A DNA stretch of 64,000 nucleotides, taken from contig JACCIC010000019.1 of the NCBI GenBank assembly GCA_018907035.1, forward strand, positions 1,884,001-1,948,000. Reading direction: 5' to 3'. The notes beneath the pieces were generated by a model that worked only from the letters and a program-made list of their open reading frames with translations, searched no databases and was not told where the DNA came from. The translations under genes were made by a program, and so were the position numbers. Below are positions 1-11,469 of this stretch, in pieces. Source of the stretch: Sycobia sp. Sy_11. Its lineage: Eukaryota > Arthropoda > Insecta > Hymenoptera > Epichrysomallidae. How positions within the stretch are numbered: the stretch's first letter is position 1; every line of letters starts with the position of its first letter.

Positions 1-640
1 TTACCCTTCTATTACCTTACCCTCCTATATTTAAAATAAATTATTTTTCAGTATTCGACAATAAATATGTATCAATAGTCCGATACCATTCCTAATATTG
101 CTTAATAAACAAAAATCATTCCAATGTTATTCAGTGTAATTTTGTCTTTGAAAACAGCGTGGCTATCAAAATAGCTGGTAAAACATAATCATAAATTCGT
201 ATTTTGTAAAATTAACCGAGTGTCTTTTATTTATTTAATAACACCTTTTTATTTGACTATTCTTAATTGCGAATCTTTTCTAGATGTCTACAATATGATT
301 GTATATATTATTTTTGTTATACTGTTAATATTATTTTATTGTTATTAGCCATATTGTTGAGACAGTTTTTATTTAGATTCATACTTATATAAATGTGATT
401 TACATTAAGTTTTGTTGGCATTATTGACATCACAAGTGCGGACATACGTATGATTATATAAAATATACTACGATACGATACGATTATAGAAAAGTATACT
501 ATGATGCGACAATCGCGACGCCTATGTGAAACTGCAGCGCTTCATCTCAAACAAATCTATACTCATTCCATCTCGATCGCTCGTCACCTTCGGACGCTCT
601 GTGAGCTCCTCGTGTGCATATTAATAAACTATATATTAAT
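1..640. other. AT-rich intergenic DNA, no gene seen
   Basis: No coding pattern, tRNA or recognisable element is visible. The small open frame near 501-710 runs into the start of the repeat copy that follows, and its translation resembles no family I know. Confidence 0.6.
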
Positions 641-651
641 TAATTGGACAA

Positions 652-970
652 CCTCAGCGTATCTTCAATTGGGTAAAGGTGGTGGGGACAGGCAGATTGC
701 GCTTTATTAATAAAGAGTTTTTTCAGCTAATATATTTTTATTTCAGATTAGTCTACGGGGGTGATTTTAAACAAGGACAGTTTGACTCTCATTATAATTT
801 TCAATTAATTATATATTGATATATATTAGTATTGACATAAATATATATTGATATCATTATGTGCTCATTTCAATTTATTTACTTGGACTGTAAGACCAAT
901 AGAAATATTTATTAATTTATCTAAATACAGTCGACATAAGCACAATTAAAGTATTTTAAACTATATCTTT
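652..970 (+). repeat. Hammerhead-family repeat, copy 1 (right arm plus tail)
   Basis: This is one copy of a dispersed family found at least eight times in the window. It starts with TTGGAC (654-659), the remnant of the 3' end of the hammerhead-like motif seen at 35.5 kb. Next come TCTTCAATTgGGTAAAGG and the GGTGGGGACAG block, then a TTTTATTTCAGATTAGTCTACGGGGGTGA block, AAGGACAGTtTGACT, an AT-rich spacer, GGACTGTAAGACCAATA and ATTTATTAATT. It ends in the tail CAGTCGACATAAGCACAATT. The same blocks recur in the same order in the other copies. A (TA)n tract follows directly. Confidence 0.85.
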
Positions 971-974
971 GAAG

Positions 975-976
<2 letters not shown>

Positions 977-1031
<55 letters not shown>

Positions 1032-1051
1032 CACACACACATACACACACA
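977..1051. repeat. (TA)n microsatellite with short (CA) extension
   Basis: About 50 bp of perfect TA dinucleotides pass into imperfect ACACAC/ATACAC units. The tract lies just beyond the tail of hammerhead-family copy 1. Confidence 0.95.
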
Positions 1052-1409
1052 TATACCTTTGAAATTACTTTATACAAAAGTATAAAATAAGACAAGTATG
1101 GTGTATTGTGGACATTCTAATCATTTAAAAGCTCTTTTCTACAATTTATTGTATTTTTATAAATGATATTTTTTCCTATTTAGACTTCACAATCATAGGT
1201 AAATATAATTATATTCAATTGTTTCTGATTTAAGCAAAAGAAAGGAGCGAAATCAATTTTTACATAGTCATGTACATGAAAATATGTATTACTTATTATT
1301 ATTATTTATTACTACAAAAACTCTATATGGTCCATTTTTTTACCGTAATTGAAGAAATTTCGTGAAAATAACTTGATACTTCAAAAACGTCTGATTTTTA
1401 TAGTTTTAT

Positions 1410-2690
1410 AGCTTCCCGATATAAAATTATGGAAGGCCTATTTTAGGATTTCGATGAAAAAATTTTTTTTTTCGAACATACCTACAAATGAATTTTGAAA
1501 AAATTAGTAGATTTACTCTTTATAAAACCTTCATACTTGAAATTGATTCTCAAACTATATTAATCGCATCTATGCCGAACTTTGTTCATTCGTATACTTT
1601 ATTATTTAATTTTTGAAAGCGAATTTAAAATGAATGTTTACAGTTAAAAAGTTAAAAGTATAAACAATTAAATTTTTAAATAAATGTAACATCCCCGCAC
1701 CAACCTAAAATCGATTGTGATAAATATTATTGTCTCCTGTCTTCTTTAATCCAGAACATTCATTTTTAAAAAATACGGTGTACCTATTCGATCAAAAGTC
1801 ATTCAATATTTTCGCGATCAAGTTATGCAGCGTGCCAATCTGGGACCCACGCTATAGTTTTTTAATCTCCCAATAATGGGAAAATGAACTTTGCTACGAT
1901 TGCAAGCGATAGGCTTAACCAATTTTGAGAATTCAAAAAGGCTTTTAATCATCCTACTCGTAAACCTAATCAACAATCATATAGATTTCGTCATATAATA
2001 TAATAATAAATATTAAAATTGTAAAATATATACAAGCATCTGAGAAATTTTAACACACATTCAGCGTGCTGCATTCTTACATATTTAATAACTGTTGATC
2101 TAACATAGACACAACATTTTTTTTTAAATAGATTTTTGAGATAATCGAATGAAGAATACATGTGATTCTCTAATGATTAAATATCTATAAATTTTTTAAA
2201 TTGGCTAAACCAATCACTTGTAAAGTTAATCTGTATTCTAGTGTGGAAATAGGTAGTGTAGCGTGGACCACGAGGTACAAAACTTACATATTCTGGAAAT
2301 ATTGATAACTTCTGATCTAATAGTCAAATCGTTTTTAAACTTAGGTTTTGTAAATGAGAGTATCAGATTTAAATAGTTTTTTTTCAAAATCGATTTCAGT
2401 TGAGAGACGAGCAGCTACAATTATTTGAACAATTATGAATGTTTAAAAATTTTAACAATACATATTTCTCTTTAATTTACTTTGAAATTAGATTACAAAG
2501 TAAAGTGTAAGGTCTAACTGAATGAGTTCGAAATAGATGCTTACAATATACTCTGAGTAAATCAATTTAAAGTATGAGATCTACGAAATTTGAAAAAATT
2601 CATCTTATATTTGCGAAAAAAATTTTCAATCAAAATCCTGAAATACCTATTCATAAATTCTACGTATAGAAGCTGTAAAAAATTACATAC
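1410..2690. repeat. Diverged long inverted repeat (arms about 1410-1640 and 2480-2690)
   Basis: The reverse complement of roughly 2480-2690 aligns by eye with 1410-1640. Shared blocks occur in the same order: AGCTTC, TTTTAGGATTT/TTTCAGGATTTTGAT, a poly-A/T block with a CG, GATGAATTTT, GTAGAT, CATACTT.AAATTGATT, ATATT...GCATCTAT..CGAAC and TCATT. The arms are clearly decayed, with several indels. The 0.8 kb between them contains no protein I recognise. It may be an old foldback or long-TIR DNA transposon. Exact ends and target duplications could not be fixed. Confidence 0.55.
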
Positions 2691-2699
2691 TATTATAAA

Positions 2700-4310
2700 A
2701 TATAAAGTTCAAATGGTTTGGGATTTGTTAAAGAATGATTTTTTATAAATATATTTCTAGCTCAATTATTTAATACAGTCTCCGCGCTTTATTTTCATAC
2801 GTAAGTCTTTGCAAAATATTCTCACGAACTTTTAAACTTTTAAGTAAAGAAATTCTATCCCTCTTGAGCTCAAAATTCCAAAATCCGACCACATTCTACT
2901 TACATTTAAACATTTTTTTCGTAATTTGTACAGACAGTTTGAATTTCTATACATTGTATCTTTTAGATGAAAAAGTAAAAAATAATATAAATATGTTCTA
3001 AAAAATTTAAAAAGTTGTTTTCATGCAAGTTGGCATTGTCACCGCATAGAGAAGAATTAAGAGTGTGCAGAACAAGATACATAAAAAGCGAATAAATTTT
3101 ATCTCTATGATTGCATTTTCTAAGAATATTATCGAAAACAAACCCCTTTATTGATAGTGTCAATTTATTAATATTACATGAATCGCTTTTGAAAAGTATT
3201 TTTAAAAATACCATTGTTTCGACCTTCTAATATGTTTTTTTATACTCATTTTATAGAGCTTCTCAAGGAAAACCACAATAATATGTAGTTACGATAAATA
3301 AATGGTTTCTATTCTAAGTTGAAACTTATAAAATATATGTACATTAGGTGTTTGTATATATATTTATATGTATATATTTATATATATTTATATGTTTGTA
3401 AATCTATTTATGTTAATATATTTTTATTTAAACCAAAATTAATAAATCTAAAATATATTTACAAAGACCACTTATCTAATACAAAATAAAAATGATGTTC
3501 TTTAATTAAAAACATACTGTGAGTAATTTTTTTTGAATTACTATCTATATTTGTTCTTGTTATATATCTTAAAAAACATATTTTAAGTGCAGTGATTATT
3601 GTTTAATAAATTTCATAATTGATTTTCCGTTAATTTTAATTAATACATTTAGAATTTTAATTTTATTAATCTTGTAGTTATCAGTTTTTTCTAGAATTTT
3701 TTATATTAGAATTAAATTAACATATATTTTTATTACTCATTATTTATACAAGGAAAAATTATTTTTGCTTTCGCTATACCAATAAATAATAACACCCAGT
3801 AACGTGTCTGACTGCTGGCAAAATCTAATTGACAGCTGATATTTATCTATAAAATTTTAATTTTATTGCCATACTACGGATTAAGGCAAACTACACTTTT
3901 TAATGATATGTGCGCTTATAAGTATACTTGTATAAAAGTCTATCTCCATTTATATTTCATTATATTATATAAAATTCTCTAACCTAACCTCTAAACTCGA
4001 CGTCATGGCATTCCTGCACCACGTGATAATAGCAGAATAGATATATACATTAGTTATTTAATGCCGGAAATTACGCAAATCTAGTGCGTATTCACCGGGT
4101 GGACAAAATGAATTAATTAGAAAGATAATTAAAACGGAGTAAAAAAAATTCACTGCTTAATAACTTTAGTATAATACAAGTTTGATACATAAAGCTTTTT
4201 TTTTAATCAAAGCATAACGGAATGGCTTTCTTTTAATCATAATTAGAAGTAATAAAATGGTTTAATATTGACGCAATAATTATTTGAAAATCTCGAAACC
4301 CAATACCAAT
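2700..4310. other. AT-rich intergenic DNA, no gene seen
   Basis: Only short imperfect TATATA runs (about 3350-3420) and homopolymers stand out. The stretch near 3990-4110 is less biased and carries a CACGTG E-box-like hexamer, but nothing there can be called a gene. Confidence 0.55.
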
Positions 4311-4318
4311 ATATATAC

Positions 4319-4365
4319 GGTCGTCTGAAGGCTGTAGTATCCATACTTGCCTTCAGAGCACGACC
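4319..4365. other. Strong hairpin (dyad) in otherwise plain sequence
   Basis: The left arm GGTCGT-CTGAAGGC (4319-4332) pairs with the right arm GCCTTCAG-AGC-ACGACC (4349-4365). That gives 8 bp plus 6 bp of perfect pairing with a 3-nt bulge on the right. The 16-nt loop can itself pair AGT with ACT. The arms are GC-rich while the surroundings are AT-rich. A small structured RNA, a regulatory dyad or a relic of a palindromic element are all possible. The hairpin is shorter than a usual pre-miRNA. Confidence 0.6.
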
Positions 4366-4369
4366 ACAC

Positions 4370-6390
4370 TTCTTGATTTACTCAACAAGTTTTATACCAA
4401 GTTTCACGTCTATATAAAATATGGATGAAGCAACAAAAGCGCATTTTAAGAATACGAAAGAGTTATATATCACTGGAAGACGTCGTACTTGTACTCTTCT
4501 ATATATTTTCATTTTTACCTGACTGGACAGGACTCCTATATAAATATTTCAGCTTCCCTTGCGTTATTTATCTTTAGAAGCATTGAGCTCACGATATAAT
4601 ATCTTTCACTCTGTGTACTGTATTTTTTTTTTTAATATGCGAAATAAAAGCATATAATGAAATGAATTGGATAATATTTATTTGATCGATTGAGAGATCT
4701 TTAATGCAAAGACTATAAATAAGCCGGGGAAAAACATTAGAGTAAAAAGTTGCAGAAATAGATATATATATTTCATGTTGCTTTTGGAAAATGTCTTTGG
4801 ACGTGACTCCGGAAGTACCGATTGCTCTGTAGGCGAATAAATCTTCCATTTTTCTAAGCAGGTGCAAGAACCAATACGGTAAAATCCAGGTCAGGAGGAT
4901 TCGTAATTGAATTGCACCCCAGCTGTTCCCGATACAGAGTCTGTTTCGGAGTATAAATCCTGCATTGCAACTATTAGTTTTAATATTTTATACTATTACA
5001 CACATATACTATATAAATTCTGCTATATAAATTCTGTATAACAAGAATTCGTCCTATCTATATTGTTTAGCTATTTCTAACTCTCTTTCCATCTTTAATT
5101 TAAAGATATACATTTAAAATTTAACAGAAAGATATTTTTTATCATGAAAAAGCTACATAAAAGCACATATATATATGTATAGGAATGGAATCGAAATCTA
5201 CTGAATGTACAATTCTATAGATGCGAGAAATTAATCTGGCATAATTGTCGGATACATAAGAAAAGACTTGTAAAGATATAGATTTATTTTCAACAAATCA
5301 TGCCTTATGTGAGCAATTATGTTTTAAAAAAATTTTCTTAAGTTCTCGGAAGCAATTGAATCAAAGACCTTTGATAAATTGCAAAGGAATGCTGCTGGCT
5401 TTTCTTTACGAATATTATGTATGTTCATTATTATCTAAAAATAATAACTTGAAAGGTACGTATTTACTTGAATAAAATACAATGAATTATTTCCCAAATG
5501 CAAGATCCTTATTTTAGATATAAAATATGGAAACAATGAGTATACAGCCACAAATCCGCTTACAGCCCATTCTTCCTTATATCACAAAAATTTAGAACCA
5601 AGCTCTCCACAATAAAATCTGCAATTATATAAAATATATTTTAAAGAGCAATAAACACTTATAGACTTTAATGAAATAGCGTCGTTCATCAAAGTTTTTA
5701 TACGTTTCAAAAAGTGTTCCCAGCCTTTTTGGCGCACGTTCAATAATTCCATCAGTCGCGCGAAGTATAGGCATTCATTTATTTATTCATTAAAAGCTTT
5801 TGCTTTGAAATATTCAACGCTCGCTATAACATAATTTATCAGCAGAATCATAATGAATCTTGCGCATAATATTTTGCGAGTTAATGTGAACGATGTAAAT
5901 TTCATCACGTACAAATAACAATATAATGCTTAAGTTGTTAGCATTATTTCAATATCTTCAAGCATGTTCAATGCAGAGGTAGGATTAAAAGCACTGATTC
6001 ATTCTTTTATATATAATTAACCTTTAAAAATTGTTTAATTAATTTGCAAGCAGATCAAAATAAAATGTATATTTGTATTATTATTAAAAATAATCCTACA
6101 TTAATAAATCATAAAAGATTGAAATACAGTATTAAATAATTTTTGTTCTTCACTTTTTTCTGGGAATGCATTTACTATATGTCATTGAATGTATAATTTA
6201 TAAATGTATAATGTTTTAAGTAAATGAAATTCGGCGCTTAACGTGAGAAAAAAATAGTCAATCTAGTTTCTGATATTGTGCTTCGATAAATTTTCTAATA
6301 TTATATAGTTAACAAATAGTAGAATGAATAAATATACGATTTGATCTTCGATTAGATTAAAAAGGAATCAAATTTCATATTATTTGAATT
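4370..6390. other. AT-rich intergenic DNA, no gene seen
   Basis: I read both strands and found no domain motif, tRNA or clear repeat. Open frames are below 100 codons and have no family signature. Confidence 0.5.
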
Positions 6391-6399
6391 TTTGGAAAT

Positions 6400-7110
6400 T
6401 CTTTCAATGGATATAGAAAATATGAAGAAGAAAGGTTGCCGAAAATATGTCTAATGGAAGAAAATAGGAGTATTAAAAATTATTATGCCAGAAAGATGGG
6501 AAAATATATGAAAAAATGGAACGGGATGAGAGATCGTGTAAGCTTACAGAAACTGCTAATAGAGTGAGAAAATGAAATTCTGGCAAAATCCCTAAAAAGA
6601 AGTTAAAATTAAGCGAGAGCATGGGATTACAGAGGTATTGGGGGTAGGAGAGAAAAATCAGAGTTTTATAGATATTATGGAGAATCGATTGAAACAAAAG
6701 TATTGGGAGAAGAAGAGAAGAGGTTTAATAGGATAACAAAAGAGCAATGAAGAGAATAAAGAGTGCCACATGTGTTTCAAAAACATGAGTTGTAGAGTAT
6801 GTAACGAAGAGAAGAAATGTTAAAGCAAATTTGGAGATGTATAAAAGGAAGAAGATGAAAAAGGGGGGATGGGAGAGTTTAGCTCAGCGCTAATCGAAAT
6901 ATTGAATAATGATTCGATAGAGGAAGTATCTAAATATTGTAAGATATTTTATGGAAATTGCTAGATGTAAAACTGAGGAGGAATGTGCAGACGGTAGCTG
7001 ACAAAGTACGGCTAAAATTGTCAGTTTAGAAAAGCGAAATGGTCAGTATAGAAAAGGAAAATGGTAAAATATTTGACCAAATACAAGGAACATTGTGATA
7101 AGTGAGGTAT
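6400..7110 (+). pseudogene. Possible remnant of a LINE (3' part of ORF2), heavily decayed
   Basis: This stretch is unusually rich in purine codons (AAA, GAA, AGA). Read across several frameshifts it gives lysine/glutamate/arginine-rich peptides such as YRKYEEERLPKICLMEENRS and ENRLKQKYWEKKRRG. It also gives a Cys-rich patch, CHMCFKNMSCRVC, which resembles the zinc-knuckle tail of some insect non-LTR retrotransposons. No catalytic motif survives and no single frame stays open. The call rests on composition and a vague likeness; another TE or plain purine-rich sequence is possible. Confidence 0.3.
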
Positions 7111-7439
7111 CTTAGATTTAAGGTGTGGCGTTAATTAAAAAAATTTTGTACTCTGTTCATTGCACAATTAAACTTATTCTCCATTATACAATTCTTGTTG
7201 TATTTAATTGAATGAATGTAAACAGGTCACCATCTGCGTCACGTCGAAACAATTCACACTAGGTCCCCGTAGCTTTGGCACCGAAAGAGATAAAAAAATT
7301 CGCCAGCGGAAAGAACTCTGAATAAAAAGAGTATATATTATATGTATATAGAGCACTAACGCCATTGAGCTACAACAACTCGCCTCTGCCTATTATAGGG
7401 AATGTGAATGTGCAACATTAACGTCCTGGTATACACATC

Positions 7440-7740
7440 TAATACAGCAGAGAGCTTGTACGTCAAAGCTCACCGCCCCCCCCCCTCTCCCCAACCTCGC
7501 CCACGTACAGAGCTTCGAGGGATGTATTTGAAAATCTGCAGTCTATAAGGCTCGAGGGGGGGAGAGTTGGCGTCGAGAGAGCTGTTAATTACGATGTGCG
7601 GAGCCAGGTGGGCGGGCACCGCGGGCTGGGCGACGGGCGCGCCTGCCCGCCGGCAACCGAACTTCCGCGATCGACTTATAGCCGGTGTGCGACGTGCATA
7701 TCGCTCGAGGCGCAGTTTTACTGATTAAAACAGAAGCCAA
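7440..7740. promoter_or_regulatory. GC-rich island, possible promoter or enhancer
   Basis: A sharply bounded GC/CpG-rich block lies in AT-rich DNA, with a C9-10 run near 7476 and the densest part at about 7600-7670 (GGGCGGGC, GGGCGACGGGCGCGCC). Blocks like this in insect genomes often mark promoters or conserved regulatory DNA. No open frame with coding character crosses it, and neither strand nor start site can be decided. Confidence 0.4.
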
Positions 7741-7931
7741 TCTGAAGTGTACTTTGGGCTCATTTTCTTCGTGTATAGTAGTAGATATTTCGATTAGGTT
7801 AGTTGGACCTCTTGCGTTTCCTTTCTTTTTTGTTAATTAGAGTGATTCGTTTTTCATAGCTTAAGGCAATATATTATTCATTTCGAGAGAAGAGTTCATG
7901 ATTATAATTATTTATCACTTTTTAGAAATAC

Positions 7932-7935
7932 TATA

Positions 7936-7990
<55 letters not shown>
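7932..7990. repeat. (TA)n microsatellite
   Basis: A near-perfect TA tract of about 55 bp with one G interruption at its left end. It lies 190 bp from the GC-rich island. Confidence 0.95.
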
Positions 7991-7992
<2 letters not shown>

Positions 7993-9670
7993 TTGGTGAA
8001 ACATAGTAAATAATTAGACTTTACATATCACTAAATATGAGTATATGAGTAACTCTATGATTGATTAAAATCACACCTTTCACGATATTATCAAAAAGAT
8101 TGGGTATACCTATAATCCACTTCAAATGTGTGCCTGGTATAATAATTGAGGATGGTTATTTGGCGACGATATTCGAAAAATACAGGTTGACACGTTGTTG
8201 CCGATGGTAGAACCAACTGATAGTACTGATGAAGTTACTAACATATATAAAAAGTAAAAAATTAATTTAAAGGTTTCAATTTGTTTGTTCAGATTCGCAG
8301 ATACAATAGTTTTACTTGCAGAATACTTACTAGAATTTCATGTATTTATAAAGTAAGTTGTAATGTTACTTATTCGATTTATAAATGTTAGGAGATTGTA
8401 TACATGACTATCATTAAACATAAATTTATACAATATAGTATGTCCACATTTAATATAATTGAAAACGTTTATAATTATTTAAAATCGATATGAAAGGTGA
8501 GAAATGATAAATGAGAAGTCCAAGTAAATACAATTACCATTTGTTATATATTTTGAATTTTAAGAAGATGTTTAATAATTTCAAACGTTTTTTGTTTATT
8601 TATTGTATTTGAATGATTTTGATGCAATAACCTTAGTCAAATATTTATTTCATTATATCCTATAATATTATTATCATGAATAATGTATAACTATAGTGCA
8701 AACTATGGAAGATCGCATTGCATCAATTTCAAATTAAAGTCAAAATAATATAATGTTTGATTAACTCTATGTTTGAGTTGGACAGAATCAGACAAAAGTA
8801 TGGAACACAAATGTGTACGTAAACATTTTTCGAAATTTTCGCATGTTACGAGATTTGCAATTATCCTTTATACAATAATCACTAAAGTATAAATTAGAAT
8901 TCTTTTAATCCTAAAATACGATGGGGCTGCAATCGTACGATCAGCCCTTGACGAAGTCTTTAACGTCATATATACGACTCTCAATTAAAAGTTAAAATTT
9001 TTTGATATACCTCCGTTGGAAAACTTTATTTTTAAAAGTTTCCTCTTTTATACCTTTTTTGGAAGAAACTTCGTAATTCCTTTCTCTCCCTCGAACCTTT
9101 ATGAAACTCGCTCTACGGGTTCAAAAAGTGGGAGGGTCGGAAATTGAAACTTTTTATCTACTCGGTGTAACTAAATCCTATCAAGATACTTGATATAAAA
9201 AATATAGAGATGTGGTGAAAATAAGGAGAAAATTAAGCACCGTCGATGCACTGTACCTGCAAAAGTTAATATTAAATTGTACACGATTTTTTATTTTATT
9301 CGACAAAACGGAGTACTCTATTGGTCTTGTTATTTATATACATTAGTTACCGTGTAAATTTTGAAACTAATTCCGATATTTTCGAAAACTTTTACATATT
9401 TCATTAGAATTGTTCTGTTTTAATTAGAGAGAATCCTTTGTCATACCAGCGCACGATAGAGGATTGGAATTTAGAAAGATGTAGTAGCCTTCGCAGGTAG
9501 CAAATAATTCATTGAAATTAAATTTCATACGGGGAAAATACTTTGAAATGTTTGCACTATTGAACACGCAAATTACTATGGTCAATAACTGTTTGCGTTA
9601 TTTTTAAATTAAAATTTTGTAGTTGAAATAGCATTGCTTGTCAAATCATTAGATTCTAAGAAAGTATATA
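7991..9670. other. AT-rich intergenic DNA, no gene seen
   Basis: No coding or RNA signature. The 8920-9200 part is slightly less AT-rich but has no open frame of note. Confidence 0.5.
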
Positions 9671-9677
9671 ATTTTAT

Positions 9678-10090
9678 ATATAATTATATTAAATTAATAA
9701 ATATTTTTATCTGTCTTACAGTCTTTATAATATATTAGTTAAAATTAATATAATATCATAATCAAAATAATTATAATATCATATATTAGTTAAAATAATG
9801 AGAGTCAGACTGTCCTTGTTTATGATCACCCCCGTAGAATCTGAAGTAAAACTTATTACTACACATTATTATATCAGAAAATTAAAAATAAAAATAAAAT
9901 AAAATTAATGATAAAATAAAAATACAAATACAAATACAATAATAGGTAAAAAAAATTAAAAAAAAAATAATAATAAAAATACTAATTTTATCTTAGTAAA
10001 GGACAACCTGACTGCCCCCACCACCTTAAATTTAGGATAACCTTCTTGTCCGACGTTTCCAACTGCTATGGGTCATCCTCAGGAACTAAA
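9678..10090 (-). repeat. Hammerhead-family repeat, copy 2 (left arm of a head-to-head pair)
   Basis: Read on the minus strand this copy carries the whole family series. It opens with the hammerhead-like motif (10086-10048), then ACAAGAAGG, GGTGGTGGGGGCAGTCAGGTTGTCCTTTAC and a T-rich spacer. The block TTTTACTTCAGATTCTACGGGGGTGATCA, AACAAGGACAGTCTGACT, AAGACTGTAAGACAGATA and ATTTATTAATT follow. It lacks the CAGTCGAC tail at its outer end. Together with copy 3 it forms a large palindrome whose arms match base for base over long runs, for example ATTGTATTTGTATTTGTA. Confidence 0.88.
10048..10086 (-). ncRNA. Minimal hammerhead-ribozyme-like motif
   Basis: On the minus strand the order is stem I GTTC, core CTGAGGATGA, stem II CCC..., loop ATAGCA, a 3' stem II half GTTG, then GAAACGTC and GGAC closing stem I. 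GAAAC plus the GTC cleavage triplet and the GTTC/GGAC stem (one G-U pair) fit the very short stem III type I hammerheads known from Penelope-like elements. In those the self-complementary ACGT can form stem III between two molecules. The core departs from CTGATGA and stem II pairs poorly, so this copy is probably inactive or weak. Confidence 0.5.
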
Positions 10091-10117
10091 CTGAACTAAA
10101 CTAAACTAAACTAACTT

Positions 10118-10364
10118 TTACTTATTATTGTATTTGTATTTGTATTTTTATATTATTATTAATTTTATTTTATTTTTATTTTTAATTTTCTGATATAATT
10201 TATTGTAGTAATAAGTTTTATTTCAGATTCTACGGGGGTGATCAGAAACAAGGACAGTCTGACTGTCATTATTTTAACTAATATATAATATTATAAAGAC
10301 TGTAAGACCGATAAAAATATTTATTAATTGAATTCAGAACAGTCGACATAAGCACAATTTTTAA

Positions 10365-10366
<2 letters not shown>
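10118..10366 (+). repeat. Hammerhead-family repeat, copy 3 (right arm plus tail)
   Basis: This is a plus-strand arm inverted relative to copy 2. It starts inside the T-rich spacer and lacks the 5' GTTGTCCTTTAC block. It then has TTTTATTTCAGATTCTACGGGGGTGATCA, AACAAGGACAGTCTGACTGTC, AAGACTGTAAGACCGATA, ATTTATTAATT and the tail CAGTCGACATAAGCACAATT (about 10341-10360). A (TA)n tract follows at once, as in copy 1. Confidence 0.88.

Positions 10367-10369
<3 letters not shown>

Positions 10370-10400
<31 letters not shown>
10370..10400. repeat. (TA)n microsatellite
   Basis: About 30 bp of TA directly after the tail of family copy 3, followed by a short ATT trinucleotide run (about 10411-10432). 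Confidence 0.95.
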
Positions 10401-10404
<4 letters not shown>

Positions 10405-10539
10405 TGTTTATGATTATTATTATTATTATTGTTGTTGCGTCGCCGTCGTCTTCGCCGAAGAGGAAGAAGCAAGGACATGTGGCTGTTTCTGGCGTCTGTT
10501 CGACTCTTCTAGAGGCTCGATGGAAGATCTATGGAAGAA

Positions 10540-11425
10540 AGCTAAATAGTCGTAGATTTGCAAACAAATATTAATTGCAACAAGACTGCTATGGCCAGGC
10601 TTAGACTGGCATTGTCTTCAGTAGCGAGCAGTATCAGGATATTAAAGAGCTTGGATGGTATACTACCGATTTCGATAATACCGGCTATTTCGATTTCCGT
10701 GCCACGATTTAACAAAGACGTGTCTCAAGCATGAGGAGATAGCTATGTCTAGGTAACCCGCTACTCCTTCATGCATGTAAATTGTTACCTCACTCCAAAT
10801 GAAGCCATGCATTCTATCAGGCCGTGCTGAATGACCTGGAAGACATCGTTAGAAAAATGAAAGATGAGATAATCATGGCTGGAGAGTTCAACACCAGGGC
10901 CTTTTGAATGTGAAATGGCGTGACCCAAATCCAGAGGACGAAGAATCATGGACTTAATGGCCGGACTAGGGTTAGTGGTTTTAAACACTGGCTCTAATCT
11001 CACATTTAGGATGTCTAGTTATTCGGAAATGATACCACATTATATTGAATGCAATTATATTGAATGCAATTATTTAGATTGCAATATTAACTTCACCTCA
11101 GACCGTATGATCTCGCGAATATAAGACTGGCAGGTGATTGAGGATTACACAGCGAACGATCACGAGTACATTAGATTAGATTCCGTGTGTGTGATGGAAG
11201 GCCATATTATTTTGAATACAATTTGCGACGGTAGTCTCAGATGGTATATTAAAAGAATGATAGAAAGGTATGCAGGAATCTTAGAGACTTTTGAACGTGA
11301 ATCTGAAGCCTTCTTGGGATACCGAGTGACCTATGAAAAACATAACAAGACAGATGCGCATTGGCCGATTTGCCTTGAGAGTATAATCCATATAATACTG
11401 GATAGTCCCAAGAAGTGATTCAGAA
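10540..11425 (+). pseudogene. R1-clade-like non-LTR retrotransposon, endonuclease fragment
   Basis: This is the apurinic-type endonuclease domain that opens ORF2 of R1-like LINEs and nicks target DNA. Read over several frameshifts, the early part gives ANINCNKTAMARLRLALSS (the NxN helix). It is followed by VNCYLTPNEAMHS, then DLEDIVRKMKDEIIMAGEFNTRA, which matches the family's AGDFNA motif with D changed to E. MDLMAGLGLVVLNTGSNLTFR and then WQVIEDYTANDHEYI, the family's W-V-EDYTxSDHxYI end, come next. The last frame is open from 11134 to 11418 and runs into the start of the linker. No RT follows. The piece is truncated at both ends and has stops and at least two frame changes. It lies next to the palindromic repeat pair. 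Confidence 0.8.
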
Positions 11426-11469
11426 TGTCTTTATATTGCCAGACTATTTGGGACCATAAAGAAAACTTG

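Noticed and set aside
3980..4000. CTAACCTAACCT, like the insect telomere repeat TTAGG
   Set aside because: Two short units only, no array.
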